From positions 1,984,001-2,048,000 of the forward strand of contig WAID01000004.1 in assembly GCA_016584495.1 (NCBI GenBank): DNA of 64,000 nucleotides. Direction: 5' to 3'. Below the pieces are notes generated by a model. The model saw nothing but the letters and a program-made list of their open reading frames with translations. It was not told the origin of the DNA and did not search any database. This DNA comes from Celoporthe dispersa. Its lineage: Eukaryota; Ascomycota; Sordariomycetes; Diaporthales; Cryphonectriaceae. Below, piece after piece: positions 1 to 11,392 of this stretch; position 1 is the first letter of the stretch; every line of letters starts with the position of its first letter. A program made the translations under genes and the position numbers.

Positions 1-809
1 CTATCGGGTGGAAGGGCAGCAGAACCTCTGGGATCTCCACATTCTGCTGCAGGTGCGAGAGGCTCAACTCCAGCTCGGTCCACCTCTTCTTCGTGACAGG
101 TATGCCGGTCTTGGCGTCGACATCAGCCCTGCCACGGCTTCCCCCTATCATCTGCTGGCTCTTGGTGCTCGCGTCGAAGTACGGCGCCAGACCATTGTGG
201 AGGAAGAGCTGGAGGTACTCAAAAGGTGAGGCCGACGGGCCCTGCTCGCTGGCGGTGGCGGCAAGGTACGCCGGGCCTGGCAGGTTGAGGACCTGCAGCT
301 GGGACGACAGGGGGACAGACGGCTCGAGAGGTTGAGGGCGCTTCAGGAGGACGAGGAAGGCGACGGTCGTCGCCGTCGAGGACAGGTCCGACGCGATGGT
401 GTATGTATGAATAACTCGTCCTGCAGGAGCTCTATATTAGCCAAGACATGTGAACCAGGCGGGAGAGGGTCCGCGGTGTGTGTGTGTGTGCAGCGACATA
501 CTTGGCTCTCCGTCGCCGTTCTCCAGCTGGGGGCGCCGCAGGGAGGTCCTTCTGTATGTATAGGGACACCTGGGCATCACTGGTGAAGCGGGTACATCGC
601 TGGAGGGTATCGGCGTGTCGGGACTTGGACAGCAGGCTGCCGGGGGCCTCGAGCTCCTCGCGTGTTGCGCCGAGCGCGGCCTCGAGCAGCTGGGCCAGAT
701 GGTCGACGACGCGGGCCGGGTCCATAGCAACGAGGGCGGTGCCGTTGACACCGTTGCTATCGCCGTTGAGAGGCGTCGGCGGCAGCTGTGGCGATGCCGC
801 CATCTCCAT
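1..809 (-). CDS. nudA: Cytoplasmic dynein 1 heavy chain, N-terminal part (cut by window edge)
   Basis: This is the tail end of a very large motor ATPase gene that runs off the left edge; only about the first 245 codons are here. The start at 809 is followed by the strongly conserved fungal dynein stretch DPARVVDHLAQLLEAALGAT and then LYIQKDL. A first intron runs about 501-432 (donor GTATGT; the acceptor at 432 keeps the frame, although its branch site is close). Exon 2 continues with ATTVAFLVLLKRPQPLEP, LPGPAYLA and TGIPVTKKRWTELELSL, and leaves the window at LPFHP. These are the N-terminal tail sequences that bind intermediate chains; the motor domain lies outside. Known role of the family: minus-end microtubule transport and nuclear migration. 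Family assignment is firm from these blocks; the exact intron acceptor is less so. Confidence 0.9.
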
Positions 810-2148
810 GGCTGGGCGTGCGTGCTCGTGGTCAGGAGGGTGTTCTTGTCGGCGATAATGCTCTCACAAAATCGCCGTCATGTCTTCCCCCAAATTAGTC
901 GGTCAAGGGGGTGGTGGTTTGGGGTCGCGAGTTCCAGGGAGAGACGCGCGAAGACAGCGACACACGAAAAAAAAAAAGGGAATCCAAACAACAACAAGCA
1001 AGACCGTTCGAAAAGGAAAAGAAAAAAGGGGGGTATCTCCGTGCTCTCTAAAATGCCGTGAATGCCGTTGATTTACTTCAAGAGTCGAAACGAGAGGACA
1101 TGTAACAAGTGTCGCTGGTGTACAGCTGTTGATAAGTTGAGAAGAGTGTATGGAGATGAGGAACCCTTGTCATTCTTGGGGAGGCATACATAATGTGCAG
1201 CAGTAGTAGCATCAGCAGGGGGGGCACTGTTGACTTTCTCAGGTCCTGTCTGTCATGTCTCGTCCCCTCCACCCTCCACCCTCCCCCCCGGGGCGCGGCA
1301 GACAGCTCAAGCCAACGCGCACCTGCAGCAGCAGGTCTTGGATGTTCCACCCCTGTCCCGCGACTTGTGGCTGTCCCGCCCGAACGGTCGAGACTGATTG
1401 ATTGGTCCAGGATCTCACATGGTTCATGCAGGTTGAAACCGATGTGTACTGTCGACAACCCGTCAACTTCACATGCCATACCGTTTATGATGGCCGTCGT
1501 CCCCTTGAGAAATGATTCTGCCTTCTCTTACTGCTTCTAGAAGAACGAGTGCCCCCAGGTCTCTACAGCCTGGGTGGACTGTGCTTGTGGGTATCACACC
1601 ACCTTTTTTCCCCTTCTTTTTTTCCCTTCTTTTTACCCTTTTTCCCCCCAGGGAGTAGTCAGTCAAGGCAGATCAGACAGGCCAGACACACCAGGCGTGC
1701 TCTTTGGGTGGTTGTCTGAAGGGGTTCAAAGCCTGACCAGCTTCACCCAGATCTGGATTTTATTTTTCTTCTTCTTCAACATGTCTCTAAAGCATGCGGC
1801 AAAGCAGGCAATCCATCCCACAGGCGACCATCCCAACACAAAAACCTAGCCCCACCCCCCCCCCTCTTGCCAAGCGATTTGGTTTACATATAAAGAAAAA
1901 ATACCCCATAACGCCCTGACTTCGCCTCCCACTCACGGAAAGAAGAACACCACCGCCACCACCACCACCGAGTCGTCCTGTTGGTTGACCCGCCAAGCCC
2001 CCCGCCCCCCAGAACCTGTCGTGCGTAAAGCCCATGAGCGTCGTAAAAACAGAAGAAAAAAATAAAGAAAGAAGAACGAAAAAGAAGAAAAAAAAACACA
2101 AGAGAAAGGGAGAGAGAGAATGTCTAGGCGGCCTCGTCTTGCTACTTT
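810..2148. other. Gene-free stretch: dynein 5' flank and FAR1-gene 3' flank
   Basis: No conserved coding frame was seen. It holds A-rich tracts near 966-1028 and 2046-2100 (pyrimidine tracts on the minus strand) and T-rich tracts near 1601-1650. It should contain the dynein promoter and the 3' untranslated region of the next minus-strand gene. Confidence 0.6.
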
Positions 2149-3851
2149 TTACGACCCGTTTCCGGCGGTGCTGTTGTCGTCGAGCCCCTTGAGCTTTTCC
2201 CGCTGAAACATGACGCGCTCGTTGCAGATGTCGACAAACATCTCGTACTTCTTGATCTGCTTGTCCTTTTCGCGTACCTTGTCCTCCAGCCCCTCGATCT
2301 CTTTCTGGTGGTCTTGCTTCAGCTTGTCCAGGTCCTCGTTCACCTTGGCGATCTCTTTACGGAGGTCGGTGATGATCCGCTCCTGAGCACTCGGGCGGGG
2401 TTTGCTGTATATTGCGGGCCGGTCCTCAGCCAGCCCATCGGTGACCTTTGCGGGGTTGCGGTTGATGGCTGCCCGCGCGTTGTAGATGTCCCGGGGCAGC
2501 AGCGGGACGGCAGGATTTTCGGACTGGAGGATCTCCAGCGTCTGGCTTACACCGATGCCTTTTGCCCGGGTCAGCTCTGGTTGGCGGTGGCCCCCCCTCC
2601 ATATGTGTGCCTCCGGGGATGGTACATACCTTGCTCCTTCAGGTTCTTCACGGTGGCGACCATCTTGCTGTCGAGCTTGCGCGCTGCAGGGTGGAGCGAG
2701 GGGCTCTCGCTGGGGCCGTGGTTGTGCTGCAGGTGAGCCGGGTCTGGGCGGTACCGCACGGTCCACTGGGTCCTCTGCTCGATCGCGAAGAAGCCGAACT
2801 GGCAGTTGCACTTGCGCGATGTCGTCTTCCGCTTGCGCACCTCGGGGGTGATGCGGCTCGGCGGCTTTCCCGCGCGGTCGCAGACGAAGAGCACCTTCTT
2901 CAGGCCCGGCACCGTCTTCTTTGACCTCCCAATGACAATCGCGTAGCCGACGGAGGTGCAGTAGTCCAGAACAGCCTTGTGTACGGCATCGAGGGTCGGG
3001 TAGCTGCCGCCCTCCGGAGGGGCCGACATCATGGCACCCATGGGCGTCCGCGGTACGTACGGGGTTCCGTTGTCGGGGTTCTTGCCGTCGGCCCCACCAT
3101 CTTCACCATCACCAGCCTCTGTCTGGCTGTCTATCTCCATAGTATCGTCTGTCTGGTGTTCGGAGAGCGGCGTGGGGCCATCTGGGTGCAGCGGCTGGGC
3201 CTGGGGCGGGGGCTGCGGGGTCTTGGGTTGTGCCTGCGCCGGCGGCTGAGGCGTCACGGCCGGATGGGGGTGCGAGGCGGGGGACTGGGACATGATCGAG
3301 CTGTCCTGGGCCATGGCCTGCTGGTGGTTGATGGCCTGCTGGCTGATGGCCTGCTGGTTGAGCGCCTGCTGGTTCATGGCCGGCTGGCCCAGGGGCGGCT
3401 GCCCCATCGGCTGCCCGCTCATGGGCGCCTGGTTGATCGGCTGGGCAGCTAGGTGCTGCTGGGGCATCGTGGTCGGTATGTAGCCGAGGGGATTGCCGTT
3501 GGGCTGCGGCGTCATCTGTCGGTGCTGGGGGGTGCCCCGAGGGCGCGAGCTCGGGACGGGCAGCTGGGCCTGGGGCTGCTGGGCCGGTCTGCTGCCATTC
3601 TGGACGGGGTTGTGGACGGGAGACGGGTTGGATGGCGCTGAGAAGAGCTGCGGAAATGTGCTGGACGGGGCCTGATGCGAGGGGAAGTGCTGGAAGGGCG
3701 CCGAGTGCTGTGGGAGGACTGCTGTGTTGACCGTCTTGCTGGGCGGCTGTGGCGGGAAACCCTGGGCGGCGGCTCGACCTGGACGGATGCCGTTACTGTT
3801 CATGCCTCCTCCAAACGACAGACCAGGGTGGCCTCCGTTTGTCGTCGACAT
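2149..3851 (-). CDS. FAR1-type DNA-binding domain protein with C-terminal coiled coil
   Basis: Two exons (3851-2630 and 2558-2149; intron 2629-2559, donor GTATGT) encode 543 aa. Residues 1-260 are low-complexity, Pro/Gln-rich, with an imperfect NQQA repeat run. About residues 285-390 form a FAR1-like zinc domain: it begins YPTLDAVHKAVLDYCTSVGY, contains the paired cysteines and lysines KRKTTSRKCNCQFGFFAIEQ and ends in the LQHNHGPSESPS histidine motif. The last 120 residues are highly charged (DLRKEIAKVNEDLDKLKQDH) and predicted to be a coiled coil. FAR1 domains derive from Mutator-like transposase DNA-binding domains and act as transcription factors in plants; the role here is inferred. The start at 3851 follows an in-frame leader without a better ATG. 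No transposase catalytic core is present, so this looks like a domesticated domain, not a mobile element. Confidence 0.8.
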
Positions 3852-6319
3852 GGCGGCGGGGGTTTGGCAGACGGAGCCAGTATCTTGGGAGGGGGCGCAA
3901 ACGCCCGTCGCCGACGACAGCACACGGGGACTGATGAAAGGTGAAGCCAGGCCCGGCGGGTCCGAGAGCCCTTGATAAACTTGATGATCTCTGCGCAAAT
4001 CGCGACGCGGAGGGATGGGGGTGGATGTAGTGTAGAGCCACAAGGAGGGCTGGCCGCCCCGGTGGGCTGCAGCATCGAAATCAAAAGCAACTCTGCGCAC
4101 AGGCCATCGTTCCAGGGGCCCACCGCCGCTGTTGGTACTGTGGTACTAGTGGCCCTGCCCCGCACCCGGCCTGAGCTGAGGTAGCAGCTACGTTTTGGTG
4201 CCTGCAGCAGCGGCCCCTCTCAGGTACTTCTCCCCTCTCTGTTTGACTTCTGGAGACAAAGGCCCTACTATGACATTGTGTTGTGGTCTCGATGCCTTTT
4301 TTTGTCTGTCTTCTTCTTCTTCTTCTTCTCCCCCCTTGGAGCTACCAATGCACACTCCCAGCCTTTTCCCTGGATTTCTTCAGAAAAACTAAACTTCCTT
4401 CTTTCCTGATTTTTTTCCCCCTTAACGAGTCATTTGCAGACGAGATGAGCACCCATCCTCCCCCTCGGGTTGGGCAGCATCGACCTTTTTCTCTTTTGTT
4501 TTCTCTCAGCCTGCCCTGCAGCATACCAAGTAGAGTACTTGTATACCACTCGAGTTGTGTGGGTGACTAGAAGTATTTGGTATGCTTCCTTCCTCCCTCC
4601 CTCCTCCTCTTCCTCCTCCTCCTCCTCCATCTCTGCACTGCTACTGTTCCTTCTCGCAAGGTTCAGGCAGCCGATACGTTGGCATCTGGGAAGAACGAAG
4701 TCGTCTTCTCCCGCCTCTTGTTCCGCACCTACCACCCACACAACAAGTACACGGCACGGAGATCAAAAGTCACCACTCCCTCCCCCCCCCCCTGGTTCTC
4801 GTATCACCACCTCTTGCTGCATCACCCATGCAAGGTTGCTTCTGGTGGAGGGCCTGGGCTGGCTGTGGCGTCCGTTGCGTCACATAGCAGACGGCCTGGC
4901 CCTGCCGTGACCGCCTGCAGACAGACACTTACCGGGCAATTTGTTTTGATCCCAGGGTGTATCCCGCGTCTGCAGGCTCCCCATGCACATTCGTGCCGCT
5001 TCGCCTAGAGTTGGGCACATTGGCATATGTTTAACCGGCAGCCTGACACGGCAGACGTGGAGAAGAACGAGCCAAACGATCCTATCAACTTGTGCCAACA
5101 CTTTGGCCGTTTGGTGGAAATCAATCTTTCTTTTGTCATGTCGCTATTAATAGCATACGCATAGTTTCTTTTCTCATTTATGCTGCGGCCGGCATTTTTC
5201 TATCCTCTCTCTCAGGTCCGCGGGAGGCTGTGTGGGGCATGTCTCACCGTCCATGTCACTGCGCTGCATGACAGCTGTCTAGGTCAGGTTGAGTGGCAGG
5301 TTGGGCTCGGGAGGCTTGAGGCACGAGGGAGGGAGGGGGAGGGGAGAGAAGGAGAGGACTGGGCATCCGTCAAACCTTGGCCCAGCAGGCTGGGCAGTGT
5401 CAAAGAGTATGGTCCCTGCCTGCCCTCAAAGCGGCTTGACAGGTCGAGCCTGATGAGATATTCGGGATGGTCCACTCACTTGTTCGCCTCGCTGCTCTTC
5501 ACAGGCACACTGGCTGCGCCTTCAAGATTCTTTCTTTTCCAGACGTACGGTTTTGATTCTCCCAGGAGCTAGATCAGGTTACCGAGAGGCCCAGGCGCGA
5601 GGTTCTCTGTGGTTGGTCTTGTTTTCACCCTGCATGGGCTGTCTTAAACAAATGTGATGGCTCATTGGGTGCAGTGGGCCGTTGGAAGACGCCGTGCATA
5701 TCCTGTGGTACCACCCCTAACGCTTCTTGTCACGATTCGAGCTGCACACTGGCACAGCACAAATCGGACTGTTTCCCGCAAGAATATTGTCAAATTGGCT
5801 TGGGCTAATTAACCTACGACAAAAGCCACCTCTGAGCGGTCATATCTGACTGAGCGTTGAACTAATTAGTAGCACCGGATGCTCTACATATATTGGCAGG
5901 CCCCAGAGCCGCCCACCAACCCCTCACCTACACGGTGGACAGAGCCTCGGAAGAGTAACACCTCTCTCTACCTACGAGGCAGGAGCCCATGCATCATTGT
6001 GCCTCACACTGGACTCGTGACCTCGGCCTCACACCAGCCACAATGCCGTCCCAAGAAGGAGTCAAAAGTTCGCCGACACTCGTCGAGGAGCTGGTTGCGG
6101 CCGGCGAAGGAGGTTGTGATGTGGGAGAGATCACACACACAGGCAGAGGCCGAGAGGGAAAGGGGAGCATTGGTCAGTATATGGATGATACTGAAGACGT
6201 CGACGTGCCATCGCGGCAGAAGGCTACTACTCGACGCAGGACACGATCTCTGCCACCATCCGTACCAACCTCATGGGTTAAGCAGGGCTCAATGGCGAGC
6301 ATCACGGCGGCACCGGCCG
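3852..6319. other. Gene-free divergent intergenic region with pyrimidine microsatellites
   Basis: This 2.4 kb stretch separates the divergently transcribed FAR1 and 2EXR genes. It holds TTC/TCT repeats around 4310-4330, a TCC-rich tract around 4586-4630 and a GGGA-rich tract near 5320-5360. Open frames exist but none carries a recognisable domain. A frame starting with ATG at 6043 could be an upstream exon of the next gene. Confidence 0.5.
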
Positions 6320-7365
6320 ATGCCCCCTCTTCCTCCCTCGCCGTTGGGAATACCAAGGCTTGCACCGGTGCAAGTCCACGCTGATAGCCCTGACAACCTG
6401 CGCAGTACGGGCGATTCAACGAGGGCATACTCCTTCTTGCACTTCCCTGCGGAGATCCGCAACATGATCTACTCATACCTCACGCACTATCCTCGCTGCA
6501 CAGACCTGTACAGGTCATTCTACCGCACCGTCTCGTACGCGCCGAGCAGCACCAAGGGCAAGCCCCGCCAGCAGACCCTCTACACGCCCACCATCCTCCT
6601 CCTGTGCAAGCACATCACCGCCGAGTGCCTTCCCATGCTCCAGGCGCAGCCGCTGGTCATCGACCGCCTGCCGCCCTTCGAGGGTGCCGACACCATGCCT
6701 GACAGGTACCACCGCGGCTTCCTGACCATCTCAGACTTTGTCGGCCGGCGCACGATCCAGAATCTCCGCCATATCGACATCCGCATCGGCCTGGGTGAGG
6801 GCCCCCTCGGGAGCGGCTGGGCCTGGAAGAACATCGTGGACGAAATGATCCAGCTCCTCGGGCAGCGCAACGCGTTCATCAGCATGCGGCTGCTGATCCG
6901 GCTGTGCAACTGGACAGAGCAGTCGCCTATGGGGAGGGTGGAGTATGGTATCTATAGATACATAGAAAAGGTTCATTTCGTACCCTTTACTCTGCCCTTT
7001 GCTCTTATGTATAAACAAAGGCCGAGATTTGCTGATATAGATTTTTTTTTCTGGAGCAGGAAATGAAGTCCTTCGCCCACATGCAGTCAAGAATCTCCGA
7101 GCAGCACCGGATGGCCCTGGAGGTCTGGCGAATCGAGGGAGAACAGGCCATCTTTGAGACCTCGTGCCACTGGTACGACGTGGCAGGAGTCTGGGTCAAG
7201 GTTCTGAGCACCCGGGGCCCGGCGCTCGAGGAGGAGTTTCCGGCGTGCGTGAGGAGGTATCCGGACAGCGAGATGTTTCCTGGGTCTATTATGGACTTTG
7301 TGGAGCCCCTGCCTCCTCCTCCTGTTCCTTCTAGTGGTGCCTCTGATGATGAAGGTCACGAGTGA
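6320..7365 (+). CDS. 2EXR / F-box-like domain protein
   Basis: The core motif FLHFPAEIRNMIYSYL near residue 38 is the hallmark of the 2EXR/F-box-like family, greatly expanded in Sordariomycetes and of mostly unknown function. I start at the ATG at 6320 (MPPLPPSPLGIPRL), which is in frame with the motif; an alternative is ATG 6043 in another frame joined by an intron ending near 6404. A second exon (7060-7365) encodes a Glu/Pro-rich end with EEEFPACVRRYPDSEMFPG and FVEPLPPPPVPSSG. Only a weak GTGGAG donor at 6938 keeps the frame to the acceptor at 7059; the better-looking GTATCT at 6948 does not, so either splicing is non-standard or one base is wrong. The product is about 307 aa. Product family is fairly sure, gene ends are not. 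Confidence 0.65.
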
Positions 7366-7580
7366 TGGGGGCTGAGTTTATTTTTCCTTCTCTTTTTTCT
7401 TTCTTTTCTTTTTTTTTTTTCACATCATGGAAAAGACTAAAGATGTGAAGTCGATCATGTATGCTATAACGCAGTGACAATAATAGATGGTATCATTCCC
7501 TGTACACCCTCTGTCCCAACCAGATACATAGATATCCTTGCCCGTCCAACGCCATGCAAGAAAAGAAATGGAACCACAAG

Positions 7581-10060
7581 TCATGAACTCCGCGCAAGGC
7601 TATACCGGTGATCCTCAACATCCGCGCTCCCCTCTGGGTCGAACCAGCTCCCAAAGTCAAGCTTCATCAACAGGTGATCGACGCCTCCTACGCGCCGCGG
7701 CACGTACTGGCCGTCCTCCCTCAAGCCCCCTGCCCCACCCTCCTCACCGGTCTCGTCACCGGCCCAGGCGAGACCTTCATGGTCCGTCTCTAGATTCCTC
7801 AGCACGCCGATGACACTCTCGATACCGCCCTTGGTCTTGCGGATCGTCGCCTGGATCTGTCCCCTCACGTCCTTCTCCTCGCGCTCGAGATCCACAAACG
7901 CGTCGACCACGCCGACGTCCTCTTCGAGGTCGATTGCGTTCCAGACCTCCTGCAGGCGGTGGATGAGCGCGATCAGCTGGTCAATGTCGACCAGCAGGCT
8001 GTAGAGCGGGTCGGTGAAGGATCCCTGGGACAGCAAGATGCGTCGGACGAGTGTAGATAGGTAGAGCCGATGGGCAGCAGCCAGTGTCTGTGGATCGTGT
8101 GGAGACCTGGCTGGTTTGTGTAGCAGACTAGATGCCGTAGAGGCTTCGGCGAGCCACATGTCCTCCTCCTCCTCCCTCACCCGCATCCATCATATTTGTA
8201 TCCCTTGTCGAGAGTCTAGACTGTGCTCGGGATGTGGCGCGAGATGGTGCCGCAGAGGCTGGCAGTCCGGCCGTGTCGCTGCCGGTTGTCAGCCACCGCT
8301 GGAACCCATCCCACAGCTCGGCGACCACCTCCACCTGGAGGTAGCCCTCCAGCTCCGCCAGGAAGAAGATAGCCGCGCTGCAGGTGGTCCATGTATTCCG
8401 CATGGCAAGCATGCGTCGGGCATGACGCTCCCGCAGTAAGATGACACGCGCCCGAACTGCTTTGCTGCTGCCGTATGCCGGCCTGGGCGGGGGCGGGTGG
8501 TGTCTCCTGAGAGGTGTGACCTTCCACAGGTCAGTAAGCCGGAGGTGAGCCCTGCGGATCGAGTGCAAGTAGGAGTTGATGGAGGTGTAGACCTGCATGT
8601 CTGAGGCGCCGAGGAAAAGGTCGAGAGGTGAAGGGACGCGGAGGGACAGGACGACAGGGACGGAAAACATCAGGTTGCGGAAAGGCGTGGTCGCGATCTG
8701 CATAGCTGAGCGTGACTGCACCGGTGTCTTTGATGTCGGCCTGGCAAGACTCAACCTGAGGAGATCTCGAGCCATCTCAAGGCCTTCATCCTCGCCGGCC
8801 TGCTGGCCTTGCATAGACCCCATCGCGGCCCAGGTTCTGGTCAGGACCGCGATGACCTCGCCTTCCTTGACCACGACACTGCTCAGGCCGTCGCGCTTCT
8901 CGTGCGCCAGGTTGTCTGCCCTGCGCCACCGGCTGCGAATCTTCTCATCGGCCTGCTGGGTAAGGGCCATCGCGAACTCGCCGCGGCCCAGGAGGAAGAA
9001 GTCCCGCAGGAGCTGGAGCGCCTCCAGGACCCTGGACAGGGGAAGCAGCTTCTGCAGAGTGCTCCTGGAGAGAAACAACCTGATGCCCGTGATCGTCCTC
9101 GAGAAGGTCGCGCTGTCGAGCGGATAGGTCAGCTGAGACAACTCTCTCAGCTGCGACGAGAGCTGGTCCACGCCCTGCATGCCGCTCTCGAGGCTGTTCT
9201 TGGCCCTGATGTAATTCAGAGACCGGCCGATGAAGAGCATCGACGCTGCTGTCGGAGCGGTGACGAAAGACGGCAGGAGATCGGGGACACAGATGAACTC
9301 CTGTGGAAGTGGTCAATTCGCTGTCCAGCTGGGAACGGGACTAGACCAACAACAACAAAGAAAAGAAAAAAGAAAACAATAAGAAAAGAAAGCTCACCTC
9401 GTCGACATCCTCAGCCTTCTGTATGAAGAAATCCTGCGCCCCAAAGCCGGGCAACCTCCCATACAGGATCCAGGCAGATACCTGCTTCAGCCACGCCGTC
9501 TCGGCCACCCTGACCAGACTCCTCGCCGCGTCCTCTAGGTCCTGATACCCGGTCTGCAGGTCCCCACGCAGGCGATTGATGACCCTGGCGCCCGTGCAGA
9601 GCACGTCCCTCCCGCCGTCGTCACCCCTCACGCTCTTCAGCATGAAATCGGTGACATCCCAGAGCCACTCCATGCGCCGCGTCCAGCCCTCAAACTCCCC
9701 TCACCACGGCCGTCAGCGGCACGATGTTATAGGCGCCGACCAGGGCGGCATCCCTGCGCAGGATGCCCTCCTCGACCTGGAGGACCTTGCGCTGGAAGGC
9801 CCCGAGGTGGGTGCCCTCGACCGCGGTGGCGACGGCGCGACAGATGGCGGAGGGATGGGACGCGGCGACCTGCGAGGAGAAGGTGAGCAGCCTGACGTGC
9901 AGGTCGCTCAGGCGGGCGACCCCAGCGAGAGCTCGCGCTCGGGCGGCGTGATCAGGGTGGTGTCACGGGCGGGGGGCGGCGCATGGGGGTCTGCGGTCGC
10001 GGCGGTTCGCAGCAGGGGCGAGGGGTGTCCCGAGAGGGAAAGGAGGATTTCGTGGAGCAT
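7581..10060 (-). CDS. GCP4: Gamma-tubulin complex component, GCP4-like (Spc97/Spc98 family), two frame breaks
   Basis: The protein begins MLHEILLSLSGHPSPLL, a GCP4 signature, and continues with ASHPSAICRAVATAVEGTHL, GAYNIVPLTAVV and GWTRRMEWLWDVTDFML. Mid and C-terminal blocks match the Spc98 fold: LKQVSAWILYGRLPGF, FIGRSLNYIRAKNSL, LGASDMQVYTSINSYL and AAAHRLYLSTLVRRILL. Introns are 9397-9301 and 8180-8111; the exons sum to 771 codons. Gamma-tubulin ring complexes nucleate microtubules at spindle poles. Two breaks interrupt exon 1: a G4 run (plus-strand C4 at 9920-9923) needs five G's, and a second G4 (C4 at 9697-9700) needs three. They cancel in length, so flanking parts share a frame, but as written translation stops after about 45 residues. 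Family assignment is strong; whether the breaks are real is open. Confidence 0.82.
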
Positions 10061-11392
10061 CTCGAGACGAGGCGGTGCGCGCGCGGGGGAGGCCTATAAG
10101 AGCAGGGAGAAGGAGAGAAAGGCTTGATGTCAGAGAGCAAGACCCCCCAGCGGTTTAGAGACAGGGAGAGAGGTGTAGAGCATGGGCAGCGGGGACGGTG
10201 GTGGGATCTCTGACTCTGCCTCATCAGCGCCCCTCGCCGTCGTCTCCTGCTGCTTCGTCTTCGTCTCCTGCTGCCGCTGCCGCTGCCGCCTCGCAGTCTC
10301 TCCGTAGCTGTCGACAATGCTATGATAGAGCAGGATGGCGGTCCCACAGGGCTCCCAGCGACAACACATCTGTGCATGTGCAGTTCGAGATCAGAGCGCG
10401 TGTTGCTCGGGCAAGGACGTATAGGGAGTGAAAGGTGCCGCGGCGGAGCCTCTGTGGGGCGGGAAGCTGTTCCTTGTCGATCAGCCCAGTATTTAACCTG
10501 CTGTGTGTACTGTGCCGGGTGCCACCCAAGACTGGGGACGCGTCCCAGGTCGCTAGCGCTGGCCTGTGAGGAGGGATGTGATGTGACGTGGTAGGGTGTG
10601 TACCATAGTATCTACGTGATAGGCCGTCCAGAAACTGTGCAAAATCAAGCTGCATACCGCCATCTTGATGCGAGGCCGACCAGATAGAGATGGCCTCCCA
10701 GGCTCCCGGTTGGCCCCATTTTTCTGACTTTTCGAATCCCTCGGAGCTGAGAACTCTAGACTGAGAGAGAGGGGGGGGGCGGGCGGGCCTTGATGCAGGA
10801 GGTCCGAGACTGAAATAGTACCAACTACCACGGAGTCATACCAACGCGCTGTTAATTCCTCTTGATAGGACAGGATAGAAGTTGAGCCACAAGGAGTACC
10901 GTGTGAGGAGACATGCAACTGAGCTCCAGACCCACTGCTACGGCCTACATAGTACTGTGGTATGGTAGCTGGGCAGGATGGTAGGCTGGCAGGGCTGGTG
11001 CTGTAGGTACTCCGCCTCTGCCGCGCCGCAAGAGAAAAAAAGGAGAAAAAAAAAAGAAGAGGCCAGGTGAAAAGGAATCAAGAGCACAAGAGTAAATTGG
11101 AAACAATGGACGAGGTGGGTGAGACATGATTAGGTCCCTCGTCTTCTCTTTCCACCAATCTCAGACCTTTGCCCTTGCCGCTGGCCCCTGCTTCTTCCCT
11201 CTGCCGCTCGAGATGTCTTAGGTCTCTCTGGAATGTGGTTTCGAAAATGGAGTCTCATTCACGGTTTCTGAGATGTTAGGTGGGCGTATACTTAGATTGA
11301 AACCAGACAAAGATGAGAAGCATTTACACGTAAGCTCGTCCTTATATTATTCCTACCTTGTCCTGAGACATCGCACTCTTTCCAACATATAA
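10061..11392. other. Gene-free stretch upstream of GCP4
   Basis: This is 1.3 kb between two minus-strand genes. It holds a CTG/CTT-rich patch near 10240-10300, a G9 run near 10770 and an A-rich tract at 11034-11060. No conserved coding frame was seen. It should hold the GCP4 promoter and the 3' end of the senescence-domain gene transcript. Confidence 0.55.

Noticed and set aside
8111..8180. Third frame break in GCP4 near 8180
   Set aside because: A 70-nt intron (donor GTGAGG, acceptor ACCAG) explains the frame change exactly, so no error is needed.
9700..9960. Programmed ribosomal frameshifting as the cause of the GCP4 breaks
   Set aside because: No slippery heptamer with a downstream structure was seen, and similar breaks occur in unrelated genes.
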